DNA of 64,000 nt from Intestinibacter bartlettii. Its GTDB lineage: Bacteria; Bacillota; Clostridia; Peptostreptococcales; Peptostreptococcaceae. A model generated the notes under the pieces. It searched no databases. It was not told the origin of the DNA and saw only the letters and a program-made list of their open reading frames with translations. Both the position numbers and the translations under genes were made by a program. The stretch lies in assembly GCF_000154445.1 (NCBI RefSeq), contig NZ_DS499566.1; one strand, given 5' to 3'. How positions within the stretch are numbered: the stretch's first letter is position 1; each line of letters starts with the position of its first letter. Positions 55,650 through 63,650 of the stretch are shown here, piece by piece.

Positions 55650-55682
55650 AAATACCCCCAGCTATTATAACTGGGGATATTT
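55650..55682. terminator. Terminator after the 50-residue acidic ORF
   Basis: Stem ATACCCC(C)AG with CTGGGGATAT and a short loop; the leftward strand ends in TATTTTTT. It lies directly after the stop codon of the small acidic ORF. Confidence 0.8.
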
Positions 55683-55683
55683 C

Positions 55684-55836
55684 TCATTCTGTATATGTGT
55701 CATCTATTTTAACTTCTTCAACTTCAACTTCAAAATCATTTTCGTTATATGTATCTATAATGCTATTATCTTCATATGTGTCGTGTATTTCTATATATTC
55801 ATTCTCACTAAATTCATAGTTCGTAAAATCTCTCAT
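55684..55836 (-). CDS. Small acidic protein, 50 residues
   Basis: ATG 55836 follows GGAGGT at a good distance (55847-55842) and opens a 50-codon frame ending at 55684. The product is strongly acidic: Asp and Glu rich, with FEVEVEEVKIDD near the end and several Tyr. Its own terminator follows at once. No family is recognised. The strong ribosome-binding site and terminator argue that it is a real gene. Confidence 0.65.
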   Translation of the reverse strand: MRDFTNYEFSENEYIEIHDTYEDNSIIDTYNENDFEVEVEEVKIDDTYTE

Positions 55837-55988
55837 AGCATACCTCCATATTCTTATTTAATATAATTATACTATTTTTGCCATGCAAATATTGTAGTTT
55901 TTTTGTATAAAAATTATTTTTTTCATAACATATTATTATATATATTTTTATTATATTTTTTACAATCTTTATTTTAAACATTTTAAAA

Positions 55989-56023
55989 AGGAGTATAAAT
56001 CTTGCAGCTAGATTTATACTCCT
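55989..56023. terminator. Terminator after the 31-residue membrane ORF
   Basis: A perfect 14-bp stem AGGAGTATAAATCT with AGATTTATACTCCT around a 7-base loop, followed on the minus strand by TTTTTAAAA. It lies about 100 bases after the small membrane ORF. Confidence 0.85.
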
Positions 56024-56123
56024 CTTGACACTTTATCGTGTTTGGATGGTGAATTATCCTTTTTAAAATTTTAATTTATTAATTTAAATAAATCCTAAAT
56101 AAAGTTATTTTTTAAATTGTGAA

Positions 56124-56219
56124 CTATTGATTTCCGACAATTTTTTTCAATGCTAAACCTGCAGTTCCTAAAATAACAACAAACGCCACTGACATAAAAA
56201 TCCAAGCTACACCAGTCAT
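56124..56219 (-). CDS. Single-pass small membrane protein, 31 residues
   Basis: ATG 56219 (GGGGGTAATG upstream) to TAG 56124. The frame is almost all one hydrophobic helix with MTG before and KKIVGNQ after (GVAWIFMSVAFVVILGTAG inside). The layout resembles small accessory subunits of sodium-coupled transporters, but no large transporter gene is next to it. It has its own terminator at 55989. I cannot name it. Confidence 0.55.
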   Translation of the reverse strand: MTGVAWIFMSVAFVVILGTAGLALKKIVGNQ

Positions 56220-56613
56220 AATCATTACCCCCTATACTAATTTTGGTTTTAGATTGCTTTTATTTTGTTAAGTTATTATTATATTGTTAATTAAATTATA
56301 TAATAATTTTCAGTAAATTCAATATATTCTGATTAATTTTTACGTAGTCTTAACACTTGGAGTTTTATTTTACAATTTCTTAACAAAACGCTTGTCTTTT
56401 CTTTACACAGTTTTAACATATTTATATTTTGCTATCTGTACAATTACTTCTGTCTTTAGTTTCTATATATTTATATATTTTTTCATATCTAAGTTCCATT
56501 GCACCTCATTATAAATTATAAAACTTTACTTATTTTTGAAAGACTACTTTTTGAACATATTCACTATCTCATCTATATAATAAAGTAATGAAAACTTGAA
56601 GGTTGGTGATAAT
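56220..56613. other. AT-rich non-coding region
   Basis: Nearly 400 bases between two divergent small genes. I see no ORF with a credible ribosome-binding site and no strong hairpin. Presumably it holds the two promoters, for the membrane ORF leftward and for the Staygreen-family gene rightward, but no clear -35/-10 pair stands out. Confidence 0.5.
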
Positions 56614-57063
56614 ATGGAATTTACTCCAGATAAACTTGAAATTACGCTTATAGATCCTGTAACAGAAAATGGACCTGTGGAAGGTAGAAAATATACTCTT
56701 ACACATTCTGATGAGACTGGGATGCTTTTTTTAGATATAGGCAATGTATATAATTACTCTGCAATAGACCAAGATTTGCGTGATGAGGTTTTAGGTAGAT
56801 GGCTTCTACCTGATAATGCACCTCCTATGCTAATTTTTTATGCATATGTAGGTTGCGAGGACTTTGAAAGTGCTGCTAAACGTTATAAAATATTTAAATC
56901 TCATATGGAAATGGCTTTAGCTGCAATAATCTATGGTGATAGCGTATTATTTGATAATTTTCCTGAATTAGTCAATGCACCTATTTACGTTAAATTCGAT
57001 TCGACAGTTCCGAATTTTAATAATTATGAATACTACGGTAATGTAGAATATTTTATATCATAA
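56614..57063 (+). CDS. Staygreen-family protein
   Basis: A 149-residue soluble protein. YTLTHSDETGMLFLDIG (about residues 23-39) and the C-terminal FDSTVPNFNNYEYYG (about residues 128-142) match the conserved ends of plant STAY-GREEN, whose bacterial relatives include Mg-dechelatases acting on chlorophyll. Chlorophyll is not expected in a clostridium, so the substrate is unknown. Possible roles are metal-chelate or tetrapyrrole chemistry, but that is speculation. Start ATG 56614 is chosen; an in-frame TTG at 56596 lacks a ribosome-binding site. It is monocistronic. Confidence 0.8.
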   Translation: MEFTPDKLEITLIDPVTENGPVEGRKYTLTHSDETGMLFLDIGNVYNYSAIDQDLRDEVLGRWLLPDNAPPMLIFYAYVGCEDFESAAKRYKIFKSHMEMALAAIIYGDSVLFDNFPELVNAPIYVKFDSTVPNFNNYEYYGNVEYFIS

Positions 57064-57068
57064 ACATC

Positions 57069-57106
57069 AAAAAGGGCTATCGCATATTAATGCAATAGCC
57101 TTTTTT
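57069..57106. terminator. Bidirectional terminator between Staygreen and ABC-F genes
   Basis: A stem including AAAAAGG, CTAT and GCA pairing with TGC, ATAG and CCTTTTTT around a short loop. It serves two convergent genes. Confidence 0.88.
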
Positions 57107-57118
57107 CAAAACTTTAAA

Positions 57119-58735
57119 TTAAGCGTACATCTCTTTTAATTTCTTTTGTATATCTTTATTTTCAAGATAATCTTCTAAAGTAGTTTTTCTATCCATTATT
57201 CCGTTTGGAGTGAACTCTATTATTCTGTTTGCTAGAGTTTGTATCATCTCGTGGTCGTGAGAAGAGAATAATAATACTCCAGGGAATTTTTCTAGCCCTT
57301 TATTTACTGATGTTATAGACTCTAAGTCTAAGTGGTTAGTTGGGTCGTCTAAAACTAATACGTTAGCGTTTGAAAGCATTAGTTTAGAGAACATACATCT
57401 AACTTTTTCTCCTCCTGATAAAACGTGAGCTTCTTTTAATGCTTCTTCACCACTGAATAACATTCTTCCTAAGAATCCTCTTATGAAGCTTTCACTTTTT
57501 TCTTCAGAGTATTGTCTTAACCAGTCAACTAGTGAGTATTCGATACCATCGAAGAACTCGTTGTGGTTTTTAGGAAGATAACTTTGAGAAGTTGTAACTC
57601 CCCATTTGAAAGTACCGCTATCTGGAGTGTCAAGTCCCATTATTATGTTGAATAATGCAGTTATAGCCATTTCATCTCCCATGAAAGCAACTTTGTCATC
57701 TCTATCTAATCTGAATGTTACGTTATCTAAAACTTTAACACCGTCTATAGTTTTTGTTAATCCTTCAACTTCTAATACTTCGTTTCCTATTTCACGCTCT
57801 GGAGTGAATCCAACGTATGGGTATCTTCTTCTTGAAGGTTGTATCTCTGATACTTCTAATTTTTCAAGTTGTTTCTTTCTTGAAGTCGCTTGTTTTGCTT
57901 TAGAAGCATTTGAGCTGAATCTTGCGATGAACTCTTTTAATTGAGCTATTTTTTCTTCAGCTTTTTTGTTTTGATCTTTCATAAGTTGTAGAGCTAATTG
58001 ACTTGATTCATACCAGAAATCGTAGTTACCTACGTATATTTTGATTTGACCAAAGTCAACGTCAACTATATGAGTACATATTTGGTTTAAGAAGTGTCTA
58101 TCATGTGATACAACGATTACGATAGAATCTTCAAGTTCCATTATGAAGTTGTTTAACCATTCGATTGATTTGAAATCTAAGTGGTTAGTAGGTTCGTCAA
58201 GAAGTAGTATTTCTGGTTTACCGAATAAAGCTTGAGCAAGTAATACTTTAACTTTTTCTCCACCTTCTAATTCTTTCATTTGTTTGTAGTGTAATTCTTT
58301 GTCTATTCCAAGACCCATTAATATTTTTTCTGCATTAGTTTCTGCATCCCATCCATCAAGTTCAGCGAATTCTCCTTCAAGTTCTGCAGCTTTTATACCA
58401 TCTTCTTCTGAGAAGTCTTCTTTCATGTATAATGCATCTTTTTCTTTCATTATTTCGTATAATCTAGCATGACCCATTATAACAACGTCTAAAACAGTAT
58501 CTTCATCGTATTTGAAGTGGTCCTGTCTAAGAACTGACATTCTTTCTTTTTCAGTTATGCTTACACTTCCTGTGTTTGGTTCTATATCTCCAGCTAATAT
58601 TTTAAGGAAAGTAGTTTTTCCTGCACCATTAGCACCTATTATTCCATAACAATTTCCTTTAGTAAACTTTAAATTTACGTCTTTATATAATTCCTTATCT
58701 CCAAATCTAAGTCCTACATTAGTTACTTGTAACAT
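57119..58735 (-). CDS. ABC-F family ATPase
   Basis: A 538-residue soluble protein with two ATPase domains and no membrane segment. Domain 1 has Walker A GANGAGKTT (about residues 36-44), signature LEGGEKVKVL and Walker B ILLLDEPTNHLD. Domain 2 lacks a normal Walker A (GDEMAITALF instead), but has LSGGEKVRCMF and VLVLDDPTNHLD. The linker is charged and helical. It resembles YkpA/YbiT-type translation factors acting at the ribosome. Antibiotic resistance is not implied. It is monocistronic. Confidence 0.93.
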   Translation of the reverse strand: MLQVTNVGLRFGDKELYKDVNLKFTKGNCYGIIGANGAGKTTFLKILAGDIEPNTGSVSITEKERMSVLRQDHFKYDEDTVLDVVIMGHARLYEIMKEKDALYMKEDFSEEDGIKAAELEGEFAELDGWDAETNAEKILMGLGIDKELHYKQMKELEGGEKVKVLLAQALFGKPEILLLDEPTNHLDFKSIEWLNNFIMELEDSIVIVVSHDRHFLNQICTHIVDVDFGQIKIYVGNYDFWYESSQLALQLMKDQNKKAEEKIAQLKEFIARFSSNASKAKQATSRKKQLEKLEVSEIQPSRRRYPYVGFTPEREIGNEVLEVEGLTKTIDGVKVLDNVTFRLDRDDKVAFMGDEMAITALFNIIMGLDTPDSGTFKWGVTTSQSYLPKNHNEFFDGIEYSLVDWLRQYSEEKSESFIRGFLGRMLFSGEEALKEAHVLSGGEKVRCMFSKLMLSNANVLVLDDPTNHLDLESITSVNKGLEKFPGVLLFSSHDHEMIQTLANRIIEFTPNGIMDRKTTLEDYLENKDIQKKLKEMYA

Positions 58736-58829
58736 TTAGTTTAGTTCCTTTCTTTCAATATATTTAAATTTTACACAATAAGATTAATATTATAATAAAT
58801 TCATTTATAAGTCAATAATATCTTAATGG

Positions 58830-58868
58830 AAAAATCCCACGCCATAATATTTTTTATGTGTGGGATTT
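58830..58868. terminator. Terminator after the FtsZ-like gene
   Basis: A 9-bp stem AAATCCCAC with GTGGGATTT around an AT-rich loop, then TTTTT on the minus strand. It lies about 75 bases past the leftward stop codon. Confidence 0.82.
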
Positions 58869-58942
58869 GTATTATCGTATATATTTCTTAATTTATTAAA
58901 ATTATATATCTTTTTAATATAATTTGATATAGTAGATTTTTG

Positions 58943-59668
58943 TTAATTTCTTAAATAAGCTATTTTCATAGTTTTTTGATCTTTTGCTTTTTCGTTGTAT
59001 GAAAATACCATATCTATATTAGATTCTGTTATATCTTTTAGAGCATTTATTACTTCGTTTAAGTAAATTAAAGTGTTGTCTCCAGCAGCCTCACTGCATT
59101 CTGCAAGTAAAAGACCTTTTTTAAGCGTTAACTCACCTTCACTTTTGTAGAAGTCTTCTTCTAACATTTTTGCAAGCTCAGCATGATTTTTATCAAGCTC
59201 GAATTCTTTAACTGAGTAAGACACTGCCCCTTTGCTTTGGAATATTTCTTTTAAGTCACTTAAATCTACGTATATTAAAGTTTCTTCGTCCATAGCTTCA
59301 CTTATAAGATTTATCATATCCATTGTAGTTTCTAAGTTGTATTTGTTTAGTTTGAACTCTTTATCTACACCTATATCTTCTTTATTTTCTTTTAAACATA
59401 TATCAAGTCCTATACATAAAACTCTTCTTTCTTGTGCCATAAAAGATATTGCTTTAAGTATATTCACAACATCTTTGTCTGAGCTATCGTATAACATATA
59501 TAAAACTTCTATTCCGTCTAATAAGCCTCTTACGAACTCTTTGTCTACGTCTTTAGTTACTTTTATATTTTCAAAGCTAGCATTTTTTTGTAAATTATGT
59601 TTTATATCTTCTAAATAATTTATTGCTTCGTCACCTACTGCAATTACTTTTGTGTATTTTTCTTCCAT
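58943..59668 (-). CDS. Divergent FtsZ/tubulin-like protein lacking the GTP motif
   Basis: A 241-residue protein. The second half parallels FtsZ: VDLSDLKEIFQSKGAV (about residues 130-145) resembles the VDFADVRTVM segment, and KKGLLLAECSEAAGDNTLIY (about 184-203) followed by a helix and beta-strands resembles the FtsZ C-terminal domain. The N-terminus starts with a Rossmann-like VIAVGDEAINYL but has no GGGTGTG motif, so GTP binding is doubtful. It lies 4 bases after the QueT gene, so they are cotranscribed. Function unknown. Confidence 0.7.
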   Translation of the reverse strand: MEEKYTKVIAVGDEAINYLEDIKHNLQKNASFENIKVTKDVDKEFVRGLLDGIEVLYMLYDSSDKDVVNILKAISFMAQERRVLCIGLDICLKENKEDIGVDKEFKLNKYNLETTMDMINLISEAMDEETLIYVDLSDLKEIFQSKGAVSYSVKEFELDKNHAELAKMLEEDFYKSEGELTLKKGLLLAECSEAAGDNTLIYLNEVINALKDITESNIDMVFSYNEKAKDQKTMKIAYLRN

Positions 59669-59672
59669 ATCA

Positions 59673-60167
59673 TTAAGCCTCCTTTATATTAAAAATAGAT
59701 GGGTATTTAGAACTTATAATTTTAAATAAAGGAACACCAATAATAGTTACAACTCCAAATTCACCTATTCCAACTTGTAGCATACTAAGTATAAGTGGGT
59801 ATTTAAAGAATACATTTAACATAAGTCCTATTATAAGTGCATTAATAAGTACTGGCCATAAAGATGCTACCCAAATAGCATATTTGCTTTTTATAAACTT
59901 AGGCGTAACGTAGATTAAATAAGCACTTACAAATGTTGCAAAAGTACCACATATTATATCAGCAAGACCATAAGGTCCTAATAAGTTTGCTATTAAACAT
60001 CCTATTGTTAAACCGACGATATAATCAGCATTTACAAATGCTAAAAGAACAAGCACTTCTGATAATCTAAATTGAACTGCTCCATAACTAATTGGATTTA
60101 ATCCAACTGTTAAAGCTGCATAGATAGATGCAACTATCGCTGTCTTTACTATTCTATTAGTTGTCAA
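59673..60167 (-). CDS. queT: QueT-family transporter (probable queuosine-precursor uptake)
   Basis: A 164-residue membrane protein with five or six hydrophobic segments. The family motif ISYGAVQFRLSEVL (about residues 26-39) and GPYGLADIICGTFAT are present. QueT proteins are energy-coupling-factor S components linked to queuosine precursor uptake. The start is TTG at 60167, with AAGGAGGAGA just upstream. No preQ1-type leader is visible. The FtsZ-like gene follows directly. Confidence 0.85.
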   Translation of the reverse strand: MTTNRIVKTAIVASIYAALTVGLNPISYGAVQFRLSEVLVLLAFVNADYIVGLTIGCLIANLLGPYGLADIICGTFATFVSAYLIYVTPKFIKSKYAIWVASLWPVLINALIIGLMLNVFFKYPLILSMLQVGIGEFGVVTIIGVPLFKIISSKYPSIFNIKEA

Positions 60168-60393
60168 AAAATCTCCTCCTTCATATATAGTCTTAAATGA
60201 ATACATTTCATTAATAATCTTATATTATTTAAATATTACGTATATGAATTATATTACAAAAAAGATAATAACTCAATATTTAAATACTTAGTTATTTATT
60301 TCCAATTGTATATTTTTTATTCATAATTTTATTGTCATATAATCCTAAATGATATCATAAATTTGAATAGATATCTTATAAGAAGGTGTTATT

Positions 60394-61575
60394 ATGAAAA
60401 ATTTAGAACGTTATAGAAGAAGTATAAAGTCAGAAGCCTTAAGCAGCGTGTTGCTTTTAATTTGTACAATAAGCGCACTTTGTATTGCAAACAGTTCTTA
60501 TGAAGGGATTTACAATAAAATCATTTTTGATAATTTATTTTTCAGGTTTCCACTAAATGAATTTATAAATGATTTTTTAATGTTTTTCTTCTTTTTAAAT
60601 GTAGGTCTCGAAATTAAAGAAAATATCTTATATGGAAATTTATCTTCTATAAAGAAGGCATCTTTTCCAGTTATCGGTTCAATCGGTGGGGTCATCGTCC
60701 CCGCGATAATATTTTTGATTTTCAATTTTAGAACTGATTACATAAACGGATTTTGTATTCCAATTTCCACAGACATCGCATTTGCAGTCGGCATATTTTA
60801 CATATTTAAAAACCATATAAATCCTCAAGCTAGGTTGTTTTTACTTACACTTGCCGTTGTCGATGATTTGATTTCGATACTTGTGATTGCAATATTTTTT
60901 ACACAAGATATAAATACGACTTATTTAATTGTAGCAATTTGTGTAATGCTTATTTTAATTGTAGCAAATAAGGTGTTTCATATAGAAAATATCCCTTATT
61001 ATATTTTCAGCGGACTTATTTTGTGGTATTTGATAAATTGTAGCAATGTCCACCCTACAATAAGCGGTATTTTGTTAGCTATATGTATACCTGCCAAAGC
61101 TTATAACGGCAAAAAAAGTGTATTAGAGATTTTGCAAGAAAAATTATCTCCTTTTACAAACTTTATCGTTATACCTTTATTCGCATTTGTAAATAGCGGA
61201 GTTTCTTTAGATATTACTACTAATTTGGGGGCTAGCGAAAGACTTTACTTTGGAATATTATTTGGGCTTGCATTCGGAAAACCACTAGGTATAACTTTAT
61301 TTACATATGTTTTTGCAAAATTAAAACTTGTAAGTAGACCTAATGGTCTCGATTTTTACTCTGTATTTTTAGTTTCATTAATAGCTGGAATCGGATTTAC
61401 GATGTCGATATTTATGTGTGAACTTACTTTTTCATATGATTTTGAACTTATAAATCTGTGTAAATTCGCAATACTAAGCGCTTGTATTTTATCGGTTGCC
61501 TTGACTTCTGTTTTTATATTTGTAAATGAATTTTTAAAAAGTAGAAGACATAATTTTAGATTTGCTCAAAAATAA
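60394..61575 (+). CDS. nhaA: Na+/H+ antiporter NhaA
   Basis: A 393-residue membrane protein that expels sodium in exchange for protons. About 12 hydrophobic segments. The ion-binding Asp pair is in LAVVDDLISILVIAIFF (about residues 155-156). PISTDIAFAVGI (about 126-137) and the C-terminal GIGFTMSIF are conserved. Start ATG 60394 behind AGAAGGTG. It is monocistronic. Confidence 0.95.
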   Translation: MKNLERYRRSIKSEALSSVLLLICTISALCIANSSYEGIYNKIIFDNLFFRFPLNEFINDFLMFFFFLNVGLEIKENILYGNLSSIKKASFPVIGSIGGVIVPAIIFLIFNFRTDYINGFCIPISTDIAFAVGIFYIFKNHINPQARLFLLTLAVVDDLISILVIAIFFTQDINTTYLIVAICVMLILIVANKVFHIENIPYYIFSGLILWYLINCSNVHPTISGILLAICIPAKAYNGKKSVLEILQEKLSPFTNFIVIPLFAFVNSGVSLDITTNLGASERLYFGILFGLAFGKPLGITLFTYVFAKLKLVSRPNGLDFYSVFLVSLIAGIGFTMSIFMCELTFSYDFELINLCKFAILSACILSVALTSVFIFVNEFLKSRRHNFRFAQK

Positions 61576-61614
61576 AAAGAGCCTGTATATACTTAAGTAT
61601 ATACAGGCTCTTTT
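61575..61614. terminator. Perfect 40-bp palindromic terminator after nhaA
   Basis: AAAAGAGCCTGTATATACTT runs straight into its complement, forming a 20-bp stem at the nhaA stop codon. A- and T-runs suit termination on both strands, here for nhaA and the convergent OB-fold protein. Confidence 0.93.
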
Positions 61615-61633
61615 ACTTTAATTTATAATCTAA

Positions 61634-62308
61634 TTATCTCTCTATCTTATCTATTGATATAGATGGAATAGTAATACTAGCTCCCATTGTTGATTCATAT
61701 GTTAAAAGTCCTCCACTTGTACCCATTATAGTTATATAATCATCTTCTAAAATTCTAGAAGATACTATTGTTTTATCATATGTTCCATATACAACTTTGT
61801 CATAATCACCATTCACAGCTAATCTTATTTGAACGTCACTACTTCCCTCCATAACTTGTAGGACCTTTCCACTAAATTTTACTTTTTCGCCCTCATAATC
61901 ATCTGGTGTTCTGGCTAATTGATTATAAGTTATTCCAGTATCATACCCTCTCTTTTCTTTTTCCTCTTGTTCCCTTCTTGCCTGTTCTTCCTTAGCCTTT
62001 TGTGCCTCTTCCTCAGCTTTTTTCTTAGCAGCTAATTCTTCTTCTTTCTCTTTTTGTTCTTGTTCCTGCATTTCAAACCAAGGTTGTGCCTCTTTTACCT
62101 TTGAACGTAATTCTTCAATTTCTTTTGACTGTTTTGTGTCATTTGATTTATAGTCAGATAATTGACTTTCATAATCACTTATTTTCCCATTACTACTAAT
62201 TGAAAATATAATTGCTCCTAATATAAATCCCACTATTAATCCTATAACCAAATTCTTATCGATTTTGAATTGTGACTTAAAATTATTTTTTTCTTCTGAT
62301 TCTTTCAT
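61634..62308 (-). CDS. Membrane-anchored coiled-coil protein with OB-fold-like domain
   Basis: A 224-residue protein. A short basic N-terminus precedes one membrane helix (about residues 19-40), then a charged coiled coil (about 45-125, QEQEQKEKEEE style, with many Ala, Glu, Lys). The C-terminus (about 130-224) has YNQLARTPDDYEGEKVKFSGK and QVMEG, which fit an OB-fold as in tRNA_anti-like proteins. The fold faces the outside. Role unknown. It may be host or phage derived. Confidence 0.75.
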   Translation of the reverse strand: MKESEEKNNFKSQFKIDKNLVIGLIVGFILGAIIFSISSNGKISDYESQLSDYKSNDTKQSKEIEELRSKVKEAQPWFEMQEQEQKEKEEELAAKKKAEEEAQKAKEEQARREQEEKEKRGYDTGITYNQLARTPDDYEGEKVKFSGKVLQVMEGSSDVQIRLAVNGDYDKVVYGTYDKTIVSSRILEDDYITIMGTSGGLLTYESTMGASITIPSISIDKIER

Positions 62309-62439
62309 ATAACTCTATTCCTCCCCATAAAATAATAATATTAATTATATAATAGCATATTATTTCATGAGAAAATATAGAATTTTTTCCATATTTTGTG
62401 TACAATATATCTATTACAATAAAAAGGGGAGGGACGATT

Positions 62440-63402
62440 ATGCCACTTAAAATACCAAAAACATTACCAGCATATTCGGTTTTATCAAATGAAAACATTT
62501 TCGTCATGGACACAGAAAGATCTATGCGACAAGATATAAGACCATTAAAAATAGCTATACTAAATTTAATGCCTCTTAAAATACAAACTGAAAACCAACT
62601 ACTTAGATATTTATCTAATTCACCTATACAAGTAGAAATAACTTTACTTAATGTAAAAAGCCACGAATGTAAAAACACATCAAGCGAACATTTAGATAAA
62701 TTCTACACTCATTTTGACAATATTAAAGATCAAAAATTCGACGGATTAATAATAACAGGGGCTCCAGTTGAACTTTTAGAATTTGAAGAAGTTGAATATT
62801 GGGATGAATTAGTCGAAATTATGGAATGGAGCAAGAAAAATGTCTTCTCAACTATACATATATGTTGGGCCGCACAAGCTGCACTATACCATTATTATGG
62901 AATACAAAAACACGTTTTAAAAGATAAATTATCAGGAATATTTGCGCACAAAGTAAATAATCCATCGGCAACTTTAACAAGAGGGCTAAACGATATGTTC
63001 TACGCTCCACATTCTAGACATACAGAAGTTAGAAAAGAAGACATCTTAAAAGTAGACGAATTAGAAATTTTATCTGAATCTGAAAAAGCAGGACCATTTA
63101 TAATATCTACTGAAGATGGAAGAAAAATCTTTGTAACAGGCCATCTAGAATACGATACTGACACATTACAACAAGAATATGTCAGAGACTTTAACAAAGG
63201 TATGAATCCACTTATACCTGAAAATTACTATCCTAATGGAGATACACAAAGCGAACCTGTAAACACTTGGAGATCAAACGCCAACTTATTCTATGGCAAC
63301 TGGTTAAATTACCAAGTTTATCAAAATACACCATATGAGATTAATAAGATTGGCGAAAAGATGAGTTTACGTAGTGACTCGTATGAAGCTGATGAAGATT
63401 AG
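62440..63402 (+). CDS. metA: Homoserine O-acyltransferase (MetA), probably acetyl-CoA dependent
   Basis: Activates homoserine for methionine synthesis. 320 residues from ATG 62440 behind AGGGGAGGG. Nucleophile Cys142 is in HICWAAQ. Residue 111 is Glu (GAPVE). In studied MetA proteins Glu at this site goes with acetyl-CoA and Gly with succinyl-CoA, so the enzyme is probably an acetyltransferase although it belongs to the MetA family. APHSRHTEVR and TGHLEYD contribute the active site. No S-box leader precedes it. Confidence 0.94.
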   Translation: MPLKIPKTLPAYSVLSNENIFVMDTERSMRQDIRPLKIAILNLMPLKIQTENQLLRYLSNSPIQVEITLLNVKSHECKNTSSEHLDKFYTHFDNIKDQKFDGLIITGAPVELLEFEEVEYWDELVEIMEWSKKNVFSTIHICWAAQAALYHYYGIQKHVLKDKLSGIFAHKVNNPSATLTRGLNDMFYAPHSRHTEVRKEDILKVDELEILSESEKAGPFIISTEDGRKIFVTGHLEYDTDTLQQEYVRDFNKGMNPLIPENYYPNGDTQSEPVNTWRSNANLFYGNWLNYQVYQNTPYEINKIGEKMSLRSDSYEADED

Positions 63403-63411
63403 GATTTTTTT

Positions 63412-63443
63412 GAACGCTGAAAGTTTTTCGGCGTTCTTTTTTT
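63412..63443 (+). terminator. Terminator after metA
   Basis: Stem GAACGCTGAAA with TTTCGGCGTTC (one G-T pair) and a 3-base loop, then seven T's on the plus strand. It lies 9 bases beyond the metA stop. Confidence 0.92.
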
Positions 63444-63551
63444 GTGACATTGGGATTTTTTTTAACGACTTTGTGATGGTTTTTGTTATTAATTTTTTAG
63501 TATTATTTCCTACTGGGAATTTATTATTTTATTGTTTTTAGAGTATAAAAA

Positions 63552-63578
63552 ATAGAACAGTACTGTGTACTGCCCTAT
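63552..63578 (-). terminator. Terminator for the leftward partial gene at the right edge
   Basis: On the minus strand ATAGGGCAGTAC pairs with GTACTGTTCTAT (two G-U pairs, ACA loop) and is followed by TTTTTAT. It lies beyond the stop codon of the gene at 63651. Confidence 0.82.
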
Positions 63579-63650
63579 ATAAATTCAATAAATATTAATC
63601 AACTCCCAATGCTTTAAATACAGCCTATTTCAGTAAAATATTTTTATATA

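Noticed and set aside
60168..60393. preQ1 riboswitch before queT
   Set aside because: I saw no preQ1 core and only a short leader between the TTG start and an AT-rich region.
62340..62439. S-box riboswitch before metA
   Set aside because: The gap is only about 130 bases and holds no S-box core or terminator.
62283..62678. Minus-strand frame of 131 codons with hydrophobic segments
   Set aside because: Mostly opposite metA and starting inside it; no ribosome-binding site; metA is certain.
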